Both the position numbers and the translations under genes were made by a program. The notes under the pieces are model-generated. The model was not told the origin of the DNA. It made no database searches and worked only from the letters and a program-made list of their open reading frames with translations. DNA of 64,000 nucleotides from contig NC_040018.1 of the NCBI RefSeq assembly GCF_000972845.2, positions 6,929,035 to 6,993,034 on the forward strand. The letters run 5' to 3'. Source of the stretch: Larimichthys crocea. Taxonomy: Eukaryota; Chordata; Actinopteri; Sciaenidae. Of the stretch, positions 44,801 to 53,384 are shown piece by piece (within the stretch, counting starts at the first letter, position 1; every line of letters begins with the position of its first letter).

Positions 44801-47104
44801 AGGCAGGGACATAAAACACATGATCGCTCATCACTCCCCGGGTACCGTCTTCACGTCACTGTGTAAAAACAGGATTTGAATGACAGAGCCCATCATATCA
44901 TAGCGCTCAACTATGGTACACTTGCGACTGCTTCACATTTGATACTATATTTATCCTCAAGTTGAAATAAAACCAATGCAGTCTCAAAATGTATACCCTC
45001 GGGGACAGAGCTTTCTCAGGAGGATTACATGAAAACAGTCAGATCTGTGTTTTTTTCATGTGATGTTACTTATAGTAGAGTAAAAAAAGATGCATGACTC
45101 AATAACTGCAGTGAATTATTACTAATGAGCTGGCAGACTGACCGTCTGGTTTATCTGGGTCACGGTTCAGCACAGCATAGCGGGGCAGATCTATCCCCTC
45201 CTCCTGCAGGATGCGATACACCTCTCTCCTGTTAAAGAAAACATAAAATAACATTAATACATGAGCTATGGTTATTGTACTATCAAGTCTTATGTTACTT
45301 TGCATGCATAATTCCAACCAGTGCTGGAAGATATATATTTAGGATATGTTGAGGTACCTGTCCTGTATATAATACTGCATGTTCAGGTCATTGATGAGCA
45401 GAGGGTTTCTCAGTTTGGCATAACTCACTGCCTTATCCAGCGGGAATCCTGGTTCACACGCAGAGAAATGATTCGACAGGATAAAATAACAAGTTCAGAG
45501 ACAGTGCACAGCATATGTAACATGAATGTGTGTGTGTTGTACCCTTAGAGTGGAAGGAGATGAGGCAGTCACACAGAGGCCATTTGTCCACGGGCTCGTT
45601 GAGGATGACGTCCTCTGGGAAGATGACCACAGTGATGTACTCGAACCTGCACAGCCTCTCCAGGATCTGGGTCATTGGCTTTGACTTGGACTTTTTCATC
45701 ATGCAGCAGATCCCCACCACGATCTGTCGCTCCGGGGGCTGAACAAAGGGAGAGGAGGGCAACATTTCAGTGAAGCAGGACAGAACAATGGCAGCTTTGT
45801 CTGAAGAACCTCATAGCGAAAAACTGAAATGTTATATTAATAGACTCAGACCGATTGCTCCTCTAAGAAATTTCCACATGACTTGAGCTGTGTTCTGTTT
45901 GTAGATCTAGCTACTATCCAACTGACTAATTCACCAAAGCAATGACAGTATGTGACCACGACAACAACCACGTGATTCAGGGTGTGTAAACATTCGGCGT
46001 GACCTGGTTTCTCTGTTACACTCCGAATGTTCAAATACAAAGTTGATGACAACAAGAAGGAGTGACATTATGTGGTCCCTGTCAAAAACACTACACACAT
46101 TAACTGTTGAGCTCTTTTGGGAAAACTAGTTTGAGAAATCCTTTTTAATAATCTCGTTCATCGAAGCTTTCACCCAAAAAGTTATCATGGCTGCACAATG
46201 CTGACTAAAAGCCCTCGACGGATGACTCATCTTCGATGATACCATTCAAGTGATCCAGCTAGCAGCAACAGCTAAAGGAAATGAGGCTGGAAACAGTAAA
46301 AATACATGATACCAAGGTCTCATTAAGCAGTGAGAAAATAAACATTCATAACCGTTTAAGAAAAAAAAGCTCATTTAGCTGTTCAGACCATCGAGGACCG
46401 TGCTTACTCATGACATCTCCCTCTGGATTACAAGCAGGGAAGCTAAGCGATTGGATTCTCTCTCTTCTCTCTGAACAGATTGCAGGATTGCTGTGGACGG
46501 GGCAGCAGCAGCAAATTGAATTTTAGCCTCCTAAAAATAAATTCAAGTTCAAGTGTACGCTATATTTAGAATATTTTCACTGCTTTGCCGTGAGACAGGG
46601 AACTCAAGCCGACTTCCACACTCTCTTCAAAGCCAGAATATTGTCACATCTACTGCAAGTCTAGGATTAGGATTAGGATTTATTTGATGTGTTTTATAAT
46701 GAGTTAACAAAGCAATTAAGATATTCCTAGTTCGGTCAAAGATATAAACTTGAATTCTGAAGGTGTATGATTGTATTTTTATGTTGAAAACAGGTGTAAA
46801 ATGATCTTGTAACTGAACACAGCAAACATGCACTTGCATACTTTTTGTAATAAAAGTCCAAACACACCCTAAATGACATAGTGAGCAGCCTGTTGTGGAT
46901 TTGGGTTTCCAGAAATAGATTATAATAAACAGGTTATGTAGTTAGACATAAATCTCCCACCGAGTCTGTGTCTTCGTCGTCCTCATATAGCTCCATGTCT
47001 GTCCTCATGCTGTCTTCCAGGACCTCGCTCTCATCGTCCTCGCAGCCCACGAAGAATCTGGGAGCGCCACGCCGGCTCTCGCCCGGGCTGTTGGGCTCTG
47101 ACAT
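25417..47104 (-). CDS. ppip5k1: ppip5k1, diphosphoinositol pentakisphosphate kinase 1 (VIP1), spliced
   Basis: Cytosolic bifunctional enzyme. An N-terminal ATP-grasp kinase phosphorylates InsP6 or 5-InsP7 at position 1; a C-terminal histidine-acid-phosphatase-like domain removes it. 27 constitutive exons join without a phase error to 1300 residues; the two exons at 34078-34203 and 32203-32265 bring it to 1363 (human about 1430). Visible: kinase core about residues 53-385 ([39 protein letters not shown] with D331/N333 as likely metal ligands), phosphatase signature RHGDRTP at 398-404, SESHVHSLL near 835-845, and a Ser-rich disordered tail ending THTAEP. The [14 protein letters not shown] and [14 protein letters not shown] tail segments match PPIP5K1. 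PPIP5K2 is the alternative, but adjacency to map1a and [18 protein letters not shown] favour PPIP5K1. Confidence 0.97.
26209..26322 (-). CDS. ppip5k1: ppip5k1 tail exon (penultimate)
   Basis: A 114-nt, phase 1-1 exon: [20 protein letters not shown], then [17 protein letters not shown]. Human has RSEKPPWYSSGPSS at the junction with the next exon. Donor GTGAGT. Confidence 0.9.
26412..26549 (-). CDS. ppip5k1: ppip5k1 tail exon ([18 protein letters not shown])
   Basis: A 138-nt, phase 1-1 exon encoding [34 protein letters not shown] and DPHTRTTR. The first half is almost identical to human PPIP5K1. Donor GTTAGA. Confidence 0.93.
28862..29041 (-). CDS. ppip5k1: Candidate extra ppip5k1 exon B, 180 nt
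   Basis: A long pyrimidine tract and TTCCTCAG acceptor precede an open 180-nt, phase 1-1 segment ending at a GTCAGC donor. Codons are strongly C/G-ending, like neighbouring ppip5k1 exons. The product starts [20 protein letters not shown] and includes [17 protein letters not shown] and [11 protein letters not shown], looking folded and helical with many His, unlike the disordered tail around it. It joins in frame to both neighbours (AAA G|AG and TAC G|GC). No family recognised. A nested gene on the same strand is the alternative. Confidence 0.6.
29686..29745 (-). CDS. ppip5k1: Candidate extra ppip5k1 exon A, 60 nt
   Basis: Bounded by a CCACCGCAG acceptor and a GTACGA donor, and open in the gene's phase (1-1). 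It would encode [21 protein letters not shown] do not recognise this peptide from mammalian PPIP5K1 or PPIP5K2. It sits between two genuine tail exons on the same strand, so a cassette exon is the simplest reading. A chance ORF cannot be excluded without transcript data. Confidence 0.5.
30888..30953. repeat. Perfect 33-bp tandem duplication
   Basis: Two identical 33-base units (30888-30920, 30921-30953) in a ppip5k1 intron. The lack of divergence implies a recent slip or duplication. Confidence 0.95.
32203..32265 (-). CDS. ppip5k1: ppip5k1 tail exon ([14 protein letters not shown])
   Basis: A 63-nt, phase 1-1 exon with TCCTCAG acceptor and GTACGT donor. It reads [21 protein letters not shown] and is nearly identical to human PPIP5K1 in this part. 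KRFS is a basophilic-kinase type sequence. A second AG at 32246-32245 would give a 14-residue shorter form in the same frame. Confidence 0.85.
34078..34203 (-). CDS. ppip5k1: ppip5k1 tail exon ([14 protein letters not shown])
   Basis: A 126-nt, phase 1-1 exon with CGCAG acceptor and GTACGT donor. It encodes [20 protein letters not shown], then [12 protein letters not shown] and [10 protein letters not shown], closely matching segments of mammalian PPIP5K1 and PPIP5K2. Being symmetric, it can be skipped without frame change. The Ser-rich piece followed by basic residues looks like a regulatory site. Confidence 0.88.
34266..34332. repeat. GA/GACA-rich simple repeat
   Basis: Runs of GAGA and GACAGA words just upstream (in gene sense) of the 34078-34203 exon. 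Confidence 0.85.
35666..35759 (-). CDS. ppip5k1: ppip5k1 coding exon 24
   Basis: Residues 976-1006: [20 protein letters not shown] and SPEMKQSGL, matching human [18 protein letters not shown] and EMKQSGLG. Leaves in phase 1, the phase shared by all following tail exons. Confidence 0.93.
35781..35829. repeat. (CAAA)n(CA)n microsatellite
   Basis: Four CAAA units followed by about sixteen CA units, immediately upstream of ppip5k1 exon 24 in gene sense. Confidence 0.9.
36059..36199 (-). CDS. ppip5k1: ppip5k1 coding exon 23
   Basis: Residues 929-975: [20 protein letters not shown] and [15 protein letters not shown], matching human SPLIRNRKAGSMEV. Phase 0-0. Confidence 0.92.
36292..36408 (-). CDS. 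ppip5k1: ppip5k1 coding exon 22
   Basis: Residues 890-928: [20 protein letters not shown] then [11 protein letters not shown], the end of the phosphatase domain. A second in-frame donor 12 bases further on would add four residues (VARQ). Confidence 0.9.
37385..37492 (-). CDS. ppip5k1: ppip5k1 coding exon 21
   Basis: Residues 854-889: [20 protein letters not shown] and [16 protein letters not shown]. Phase 0-0. Confidence 0.94.
37592..37706 (-). CDS. ppip5k1: ppip5k1 coding exon 20
   Basis: Residues 815-853: [20 protein letters not shown] and [18 protein letters not shown]. The His of SESHVHSLL occupies the position of the second catalytic motif of acid phosphatases. Donor GTAAGC. Confidence 0.95.
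37827..37954 (-). CDS. ppip5k1: ppip5k1 coding exon 19
   Basis: Residues 773-814: [20 protein letters not shown] and [12 protein letters not shown]. The donor used, CT|GTGAGT, gives HPLYSRG as in PPIP5K2. The human PPIP5K1 form as I recall it has a few extra residues (LCYLRYSRG) here. Confidence 0.93.
38047..38270 (-). CDS. ppip5k1: ppip5k1 coding exon 18
   Basis: Residues 698-772: [52 protein letters not shown]. Highly conserved phosphatase-domain block. Phase 0 exit at GTGAGT. Confidence 0.96.
38363..38504 (-). CDS. ppip5k1: ppip5k1 coding exon 17
   Basis: Residues 651-697: [40 protein letters not shown]. The pyrimidine tract of its acceptor is partly a CA/TG microsatellite (38510-38528). 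Phase 1 exit. Confidence 0.93.
38724..38906 (-). CDS. ppip5k1: ppip5k1 coding exon 16
   Basis: Residues 590-650: [40 protein letters not shown] and the tail [11 protein letters not shown]. Phase 0-0. Confidence 0.95.
39760..39881 (-). CDS. ppip5k1: ppip5k1 coding exon 15
   Basis: Residues 549-589: [20 protein letters not shown] and [20 protein letters not shown]. The donor, GTTCGC, is a weak match to consensus but the frame and homology require it. Confidence 0.93.
40147..40272 (-). CDS. ppip5k1: ppip5k1 coding exon 14
   Basis: Residues 507-548: [20 protein letters not shown] and [18 protein letters not shown], phosphatase domain. Phase 1 exit at GTGAGA. Confidence 0.95.
40369..40454 (-). 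CDS. ppip5k1: ppip5k1 coding exon 13
   Basis: Residues 478-506: [20 protein letters not shown] then QPKTSSEEE. Human has YYPHG at the same point. Phase 1 exit. Confidence 0.93.
41077..41186 (-). CDS. ppip5k1: ppip5k1 coding exon 12
   Basis: Residues 442-477: [20 protein letters not shown] and [16 protein letters not shown], a helical segment. Phase 2 exit at GTGAGT. Confidence 0.95.
41305..41380 (-). CDS. ppip5k1: ppip5k1 coding exon 11
   Basis: Residues 416-441: [20 protein letters not shown] and KPKQLQ. Phase 0 exit at GTAACG. Confidence 0.93.
41473..41559 (-). CDS. ppip5k1: ppip5k1 coding exon 10 (phosphatase signature)
   Basis: Residues 387-415: [20 protein letters not shown] and [16 protein letters not shown] is the histidine-acid-phosphatase motif, intact. 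Donor GTAGGT. Confidence 0.95.
42265..42366 (-). CDS. ppip5k1: ppip5k1 coding exon 9
   Basis: Residues 353-386: [20 protein letters not shown] and [12 protein letters not shown], the linker between kinase and phosphatase domains. Phase 2 exit. Confidence 0.95.
42454..42575 (-). CDS. ppip5k1: ppip5k1 coding exon 8 (kinase metal site)
   Basis: Residues 313-352: [20 protein letters not shown], then [20 protein letters not shown]. Carries the Asp/Asn pair expected to hold Mg-ATP. Phase 2 exit. Confidence 0.95.
42668..42829 (-). CDS. ppip5k1: ppip5k1 coding exon 7
   Basis: Residues 259-312: [20 protein letters not shown] to [11 protein letters not shown]. Its 3' splice site lies only 62 bp from a 684-bp hAT-derived insertion. 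Confidence 0.95.
42892..43575. mobile_element. Non-autonomous hAT transposon in a ppip5k1 intron
   Basis: 684 bp flanked by perfect 8-bp duplications GTTATAAT (42884-42891, 43576-43583). Ends are inverted repeats: TAGAGTTGCACGATAC on the left, and on the right the complement of TAGAGTTGTCACGATAC. An 8-bp TSD with T-A-G starts indicates hAT. A Met-initiated frame at 43338 ([16 protein letters not shown]) looks like the start of a hAT transposase, cut off by internal deletion. The intact TSD and TIRs suggest a fairly young insertion. Confidence 0.85.
43721..43822 (-). CDS. ppip5k1: ppip5k1 coding exon 6
   Basis: Residues 225-258: [20 protein letters not shown] then [14 protein letters not shown] of the kinase domain. 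Phase 0-0; donor GTAGAG. Confidence 0.95.
44463..44617 (-). CDS. ppip5k1: ppip5k1 coding exon 5
   Basis: Residues 173-224: [18 protein letters not shown], then [18 protein letters not shown] (ATP-grasp core) and [12 protein letters not shown]. Phase 0 exit. Confidence 0.95.
45143..45228 (-). CDS. ppip5k1: ppip5k1 coding exon 4
   Basis: Residues 144-172: [20 protein letters not shown] and NRDPDKPD. Leaves in phase 1 at GTCAGT. Confidence 0.95.
45358..45448 (-). CDS. ppip5k1: ppip5k1 coding exon 3
   Basis: Residues 114-143: [20 protein letters not shown] to MQYYIQD. Arg144 is split across the GTACCT donor. Confidence 0.95.
45543..45738 (-). CDS. ppip5k1: ppip5k1 coding exon 2
   Basis: Residues 49-113: [20 protein letters not shown] to [10 protein letters not shown]. 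Start of the kinase region. Leaves in phase 1 at GTACAA. Confidence 0.95.
46961..47104 (-). CDS. ppip5k1: ppip5k1 coding exon 1 (start codon)
   Basis: Encodes residues 1-48, starting [10 protein letters not shown] and containing [13 protein letters not shown], which parallels human AHFFLGAGDEG. Ends in phase 0 at GTGGGA. The ATG has G at -3 and T at +4 and overlaps the stop of an upstream ORF. Confidence 0.9.
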
Positions 47105-47145
47105 CACAGTCCCCCGCGGCAGCCCTCAGCGTCCCACCGCGCCAT
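47104..47145 (-). promoter_or_regulatory. ppip5k1: uORF whose stop overlaps the ppip5k1 start codon
   Basis: ATG at 47145 (ACGATGG: A at -3, G at +4, strong context) opens a 13-codon ORF, MARWDAEGCRGGL. Its TGA shares the A of the main ATG (TGATG). The main start has a weaker context. Such an overlap allows termination-reinitiation or leaky scanning. The motifs are seen; the regulation is inferred. Confidence 0.6.
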
Positions 47146-47507
47146 CGTACACCAACACACCGCCAGAGTGGGAGGGCGCGAGGGCCTCGGGAGAGGGACG
47201 GGTCCACTCTGCCTGGGCTGGATGGCAGCAGAGCTGGTAGATGTCTCTCTGTCTGTCTGTCTGTGTGTGTGTGTCAGGAGGAGCAGAGTGAGAGCGAGCG
47301 AGCGACGCTCAAACGTAAAAAGGTAATGTGGAAAATGATGGCACTCGTCAGTCCTCTGCAATGACGTCGTTACTCGAGTTCCTCATTCTTCATTCAACAA
47401 ATTCACATCTCATATGACTGGCTTGGGTTTCTTTGGAGTCTTGGAGGCTGCAGCTCCAATTATCTAATGACAGTCCTCTCCTCCATTTTGACGCAAGACA
47501 GACAGTC
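47105..47507 (-). other. ppip5k1: ppip5k1 5' UTR exon (probable)
   Basis: On the - strand a TTTCCTTGCAG acceptor at 47508 opens a stretch reaching the start codon without clear donors. It contains several short upstream ORFs, a TCTG/TG simple repeat (47243-47275) and a CRE-like TGACGTCG on the + strand at 47362-47369. A later acceptor near 47238 (CTACCAG) or a separate TSS within the stretch is possible. Confidence 0.45.
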
Positions 47508-47820
47508 CTGCAAGGAAACAAAGAAAACATTACACATGGTGTTGAGTTATATTCATAGGCAGGCTCACTGCACTACAGCCGTATTAGGCTAGAAAACAGA
47601 CTGTACACTGTCAAGTGTCAAGGCTGACTGTGAAAGCAGACCGGTTCTAGAAACTCCCTCACAGATCGAAGTTTTAGATATACCAAGATTGAAGCCAACC
47701 AATCACAAAAAACGTATTTATATGCACGGCAATAACTTCCCATAAGACCCCGTCTGTGGAAACACATGGACATGAGGATGTGATGCATTGGGGTTGTAGT
47801 AAACTGAACTTTGATGTTTA

Positions 47821-47946
47821 TTGTGGAGAGAGAGAGTCGTATCTATGTAAATTCAGACATAGGAAATATTTCAACAGATTCAGCGTGTCTGCACCGTTGC
47901 TGTGTTTCTCTGCTGAGCGTGTGCGATCAGTCGAGCGTGCAGGAGG
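47821..47946. repeat. Dispersed repeat copy 1
   Basis: Shares an ordered series of matches with 50392-50554: CAACAGATTCAGCGTGTCTG against CAACAGATCCAGCGCGTCTG, then TGTGTTTCTCTGC, GATCAGT and GAGCGTGCAG. The family is unidentified, perhaps hAT-related. Confidence 0.6.
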
Positions 47947-48118
47947 GAAGAGCAAGGAGAGATCTCGTGTGAGATCGGGTGTTGACAACTTGGCAACTTT
48001 CTCGATAGATTTAATGACTTCAAACCCTCAAATCAGGTTTCCATTATCGATTAATCTGCTGATTATTTTCCCGATTAATTGATGAACTTGTAAATGTCTT
48101 AACAAAGAATGTCCAGAG

Positions 48119-48308
48119 TAGGGTTGCAAAATGACGGGATTTTTTTTTATATTTTTGCATAATCTTGAATGAAACAACCAGATTTCATGCAAGTACACTT
48201 GATTAAGTTTACATTACTCCCAATTAATTCCCAATAATTTCCATAATTCCCAAAATTCCTGAGCTTCCCATAGAAAGTTTCCATGGAAAAAGGCCCTTTG
48301 CAACCCTA
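48119..48308. mobile_element. hAT MITE, 190 bp
   Basis: Perfect 8-bp target duplication GTCCAGAG (48111-48118 and 48309-48316) and perfect 12-bp inverted ends TAGGGTTGCAAA. The interior is AT-rich without coding capacity. Confidence 0.9.
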
Positions 48309-49394
48309 GTCCAGAGTCTGAGATGATGCATCTAAAAAGGTATCGTTTTGTCTAACCAACAGCCCAAAACTCAAAGTATTGCATGCAGTATCTGATCAAA
48401 AACGATTGAGATCCAGCAGAATTCAAATGAATCAAGAGAGTCACTAATTGATTCTACATTGATAAAACCACTTCAGAGCTCATCCTTGTTTGAGGGTGTC
48501 CAATGTTTTTTTTCCCAACACGGTCTTATTACGCGGAGCAGTATGGGTAATTTTGGGTCTTTCATCTGCACAGTAAAAACCACGTCTGTTCCGGCCGATA
48601 TACATCACTTTAAGCACAAATACGCCATGTGCTTGAGCAATAATTACCTCTAGCACTTACTCTACTGTTACACATTTAACCCTGACGCTGCAGTCTGCTG
48701 CTGCAAAGCAGCAGGGCACTGGCTCTGATCTGGATTGCCGTCACCACTAAACATTAAGCCAGCCGTGGAGACGGGAGAGGCGGCGGACCGCATGTCATAC
48801 TGCAGACAAACCAAAACTGCTCATTACTCTCTGGCACGCTATAAGACACCCGTCTGAACAACATCTTCAGCCATCAGGCACAGTCAGTCAAGGGTCGAGG
48901 CTGATTATGTGCTGATTTATTAGCATGAGCAGCCCTGAAGGGGTCCAAATGAAATGATACACAAAAACACTAGTGTTCAAAGCCTTGGGGACCTCAGACT
49001 GAGGGAACACAAACAAGCTCCCTCTGCAGGATTTGCTTGTTCAGTTGAAGGTCTGTGACCTAAAAGAGGCAGTACTTGGCTAATCTTCCCAGGATTCACA
49101 GACACCAATGAAGCATGTGTGCAACAAGCTTTGGTGCTTTTCAAGCTTTGGAGCTTTGGTGCTTTTCTTTGTCTATGATGGTGAATAGAGTTGTGGACTA
49201 TTCGGTATTTGTTTATTGGATAGGTGTTCTGTTTTCTGATATCTGCACACATAACTACACCTCTAAATGCACACAACTGCTACAGACACACACATGCAAT
49301 GATTTTTTCCACAAAAGCAAGTAAGCCGCATGTGGATAAGGATGCAACAATTATAGATTTGGATGGTACGATTATAGTCTTAATGAAAATCAAC

Positions 49395-50040
49395 TAGGGA
49401 TGCACCAAAAATTCGGCCACCGAAAATTTTCGGACGAAAATGGCCCAAAAGTGCATTTTCAGTTTTCGGTTAAGTGGCCGAATAGTAGGGCCGAATAGTG
49501 GTATGACACAATTGATGCAATGAAACAAAGTACGCAGTGATCTGGCCAGGGTTGCTGATTCTTTTCCTCATTCACACACAATAAACCCACGATGCAGGAT
49601 ATAAGAAAAACACAGGCAAGAAATACATCATACACTGCTCTTTAGCGGAGCTATATACTTCTCTCTAAACTACGGCGTCACACATGCGAGGCGCGTTCAA
49701 TGACCGTCGGAATGACTATGATGCGTTCATAAACGTGGGAAAAATGGTAATTCACCGGAAATATAATAAAACTAGATAGTATTTCTTTCAAGAAAAACAG
49801 TGATTATAACAACATGGGCTTTCTAACAGTATAAATGAAATAATAACTATACTAACTGGAAATTCTACTGGAATATTTGAAGGATATTAAATAAACATTT
49901 ACTGTCTTTGAAAAAACATGTCTACAAATTTATTCTAGGCTATTTATGCAATAGTAAAAAAAAAAAAAATAGTGAAAAATTTAACAACCGCATTTCATTT
50001 TCGGTTTCGGACGAAAATTTTCATTTCAGTGCATCACCAA
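49395..50040. mobile_element. hAT-like non-autonomous element, 646 bp
   Basis: Flanked by 8-bp duplications AAATCAAC (49387-49394, 50041-50048). The left end TAGGGATGCACCAAAA and the right end (complement TTGGTGATGCACTGAAA) are imperfect inverted repeats, and both sides carry the CGAAAATTTTCG / TTTTCGGACG words typical of a teleost hAT family. No transposase. Confidence 0.75.
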
Positions 50041-50391
50041 AAATCAACTGTAGGTGGCAGCTGAGCCTTTATGATGTTTTAAACCGTGGTCACTTATACA
50101 TCCCTACATGTGGCATCTGGAAGCTGCAGACCGCTGGCCACCCTGACAGGTGGGCAGGTCCGGTTTTAGCTATGGGCAATGTGGGCGACCGCCAGGGTGC
50201 AGTCTCCGTGAGGCCGCACGAGCGCGTGCTGTTCGCCTAGGGCGCAAATGTAGCCACGTGACGTGGGTGACGTAACTGCAGAGTTGTGTGTGGTGGTCCG
50301 CTTTCAACATTCACGTGTGTAGATCATTCACAGTTTGTTTTGAGTTTTGTGAGCCTGCTGCGTTGTTATGTACCGACTTCATTTGCATAAA

Positions 50392-50554
50392 GTCGAGGGA
50401 GAGTTGTGTTCATGCAAATTCAGATATAACCGTCATAAAAGATCTCCCGCTCTCCGTAGAAAATGCACAGAATCCCTCAACAGATCCAGCGCGTCTGCAC
50501 CATAAACTGTGTTTCTCTGCAGAGCTACGTGATCAGTAGAGCGTGCAGCTCTCG
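50392..50554. repeat. Dispersed repeat copy 2
   Basis: Diverged partner of 47821-47946, same orientation. The DNA before it (50150-50260, TTAGCTATGGGCAATGTGGG) also looks like the edge of a common vertebrate repeat. Confidence 0.55.
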
Positions 50555-52679
50555 ATCACAGAAAGGTCGAAATTGGGGAAGTCACATTGTAGCACCTGGG
50601 ACACAAAGATAGTGTCTGGGACAATTATAGGATATTTGTTACAACTAAAATGATTACGGTTATGGGTCATGATATACAATCTCCTATGTTCTATAGGATT
50701 ATAGCTCTTGGTGTGGTGTGCAGGGATGTTTGAGTCTCTTGGGTGTTTCTATATAAGTTTGCTGAAGCTTGTAAATATTTAAATAGTTTGTTTGATCTTC
50801 TCCTTCCCTTTGTGTGTTTATTGTGAAGAAATCTACACTGTCCCTGTTTGTTCTCATGTATTTATTGATCACACTGTTGAGAAATAAATGAGAAATAGGA
50901 GCAAAATAAATTATGAAACCTGACTGTAAACACGAGTTAATCCTGCACTCAAAATGTTTAACCTGCCTGCTGTGAGCATACAGAATTTCATCCTTAGTCC
51001 CATTTTGGCAGCAAGTTCGGCAAGTTGATTTAAAATAAACTTGTTCCCTGACTAAGTGGATTAGTTTCAGAGCTTGAGCGTAACAGTTAATCTCTTCTAT
51101 CACACCTGCTTACTCCGTCTACACGGCGAGGCCACAGCTCCCACTGAGACCAGGGAGGTCACGTCCACTTTGCTTTTCATGAGACTCCGGGTGCAGTTTA
51201 CATGCTGTCGTGGGGTGAAACGTTGTATCCTCATTATATAACTTATGACTTCATCCTTTAATCTGAGAAGCTGGAACCAGAACACGGTTGACGGTTATTT
51301 TGCTTAAAAAAAATGACAATCAACTAGCAAAACTGTTGCCAAAGTTGGAGCTACGGCCGGACAGTAACAGCAGTTTCCTAAAAGCTGATATGATAATATA
51401 GCTGCACCTTTCTCACATTGTCTCATACATGTAATCACTGCCTCAGCCTCACTCTGCCATTCACAAACAACCCTTTATCCTCAATTTCTATTTCATTTTC
51501 TCATCTAACGAACTCCCACCTCTACTCAACCTTGAACCAGATGACTCAGACTCCTTGCCGGGGCAGGCTCAGACGCCTCCTGCAGAGCGCCGTGCCAGGA
51601 TCTGCTCTGGCCTTGAGCTGTGGAGCCCGAGCCTTGTTTCAAATCATTTTTCATCTCACTCATAGACGCCACAGACACGTTCACTTGATGTTTATACAGG
51701 AGAAAAAGCTTCGAGCATATTTCACCTGGTGGTTAGGGTGCGAGGGCGGGAACTTTTGATTTCAAATGTCCACGTTAGCATTTAGTGACGTGGTTTCCTC
51801 CCTTCATCTCTTCCTCTTGGTTCAAACATGACAGAGAAACTACAAGTGTCTTGTAGTGTCTTCTACTGTTGAGAAGTTTGAGTCTTTTAACTGAATCGGA
51901 TCACTTACTCTCGGACGGTAAACTAAACTAATCTTTGGCCGACGTAAACGTGACAAATGAACGAAAGACTGATCCGTATGAACGAACCGCTGTGCGTACT
52001 GCTCCTCACACAGCCTGAACGGCCTGTCACGTGACTAACGATACCGTAATGAACGTACTGCTCCTCACACAGCCTGTACCATGAGCCTTTTTATGACCTT
52101 GAGTGTTTTTTGTGATGTTTCCTGTTTTATTATTTTGTAGCTCCATGTTTTCTTTTGGATGGTTTTTTATAAGTTTATATAAATTGGTAGTGTTTCCACT
52201 ATACTTGACTAGCTTTTTACAAATCCCATGTTTTGCTGTTGTCTCGCTTTCTCCTTGATAATACAGCCACACGGCGCTCCTCTTCCTCTCTGCCATTCTT
52301 CTGTTGTATTTTTTTCTAGTCAATAGGCACACACTGTGTGTGCTGATGAACCTGAGCCGGAAACTTGCTTGTTTGTTTGTTTGCTTTGCGCGTCTAAGTC
52401 ACGCAACATCTAAACACAAGAGGGTGGAGGGGGAGCAAAGTGTGCCTGCACTGCGCTGACACAGGAGCGGCGAGTCCGGCGACCTGGCCGTTTCTTCTTT
52501 GCCGAAACCGCAGCATTGCAAACAAGCGCGGAACTTAAAGTAAAGAATCGATCTCACCAGGCTAGTATCGATATTTGGATCGATCTTCCCACCACTAGCT
52601 TGAACCAAGAGGGAGAGGTGAAGGGTTTTCAGTCGGTGTAATCTGGAACTTAACCACTAGATTCCACTAAACTCTACAC

Positions 52680-53003
52680 ATACACACACACACACACACA
52701 GACACACACACGGGACCTTTAAATATGAGGTATTTCTAAAAATCCTGACACTGGATCTGGTTGCCAGGGCAACAATGTATGTGTATGTATGTGTTTATGT
52801 ATGTTATGTATGTATGTATGTGGTGTGTGGTGTGGGTGTATATATACACACATACACATATATACAACACACACACAACACACACACCACACATATATAT
52901 ATATTATTATATATATGTATGTGTGTGTATATATGTGTGTGTATGTATGTATGTATGTATGTTGTATATGTATGTGTGTGATATATATATATATAGATAT
53001 AAT

Positions 53004-53046
<43 letters not shown>

Positions 53047-53092
53047 GTGTTTGTGTGGGTGTGTGTGGTGTGTGTATATGTATGTGTGTGTG

Positions 53093-53153
<61 letters not shown>

Positions 53154-53235
53154 ATATATATACATACACACACACACACACCAGACACATATATATTTAT
53201 ATATATATAATATATATATATATATAGATAGAAAA
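52680..53235. repeat. CA/TG/TA compound satellite
   Basis: CA run, then GTAT/TGTG words, then long TA runs with ATAATA interruptions. Tyr/Ile/Cys-rich frames on both strands here are artefacts of the repeat. Confidence 0.92.
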
Positions 53236-53337
53236 GCACTTGATGTTCCAGTTGTTAAACGGGCCGTTAAACTGAATATAACCGGACAGTAACGACGCTT
53301 TAACGTTACTCTACACGGGACAGTACAGATTAGCGGT

Positions 53338-53384
53338 TGTTGTTGTTGTTGCCGTTACATCGTTACATCGTTACATCGTTACTC
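53338..53384. repeat. (GTT)n plus (CGTTACAT)3 array
   Basis: Short TTG repeats followed by three CGTTACAT octamers in CpG-containing DNA upstream of the presumed ppip5k1 promoter. Confidence 0.85.

Larger units (their letters stand above)
35760..46960 (-). other. ppip5k1: ppip5k1 catalytic-region introns
   Basis: Introns between coding exons 1-24, individually about 75 bp to 1.3 kb. Apart from the hAT-derived element at 42892-43575 and short CA/TG runs (38510-38528, 39632-39648) they look unique and hold no further ORF of note. Confidence 0.7.

Noticed and set aside
52719..53239. Overlapping frames on both strands with Tyr/Ile/Cys/Val repeats
   Set aside because: Artefacts of the TG/TA satellite.
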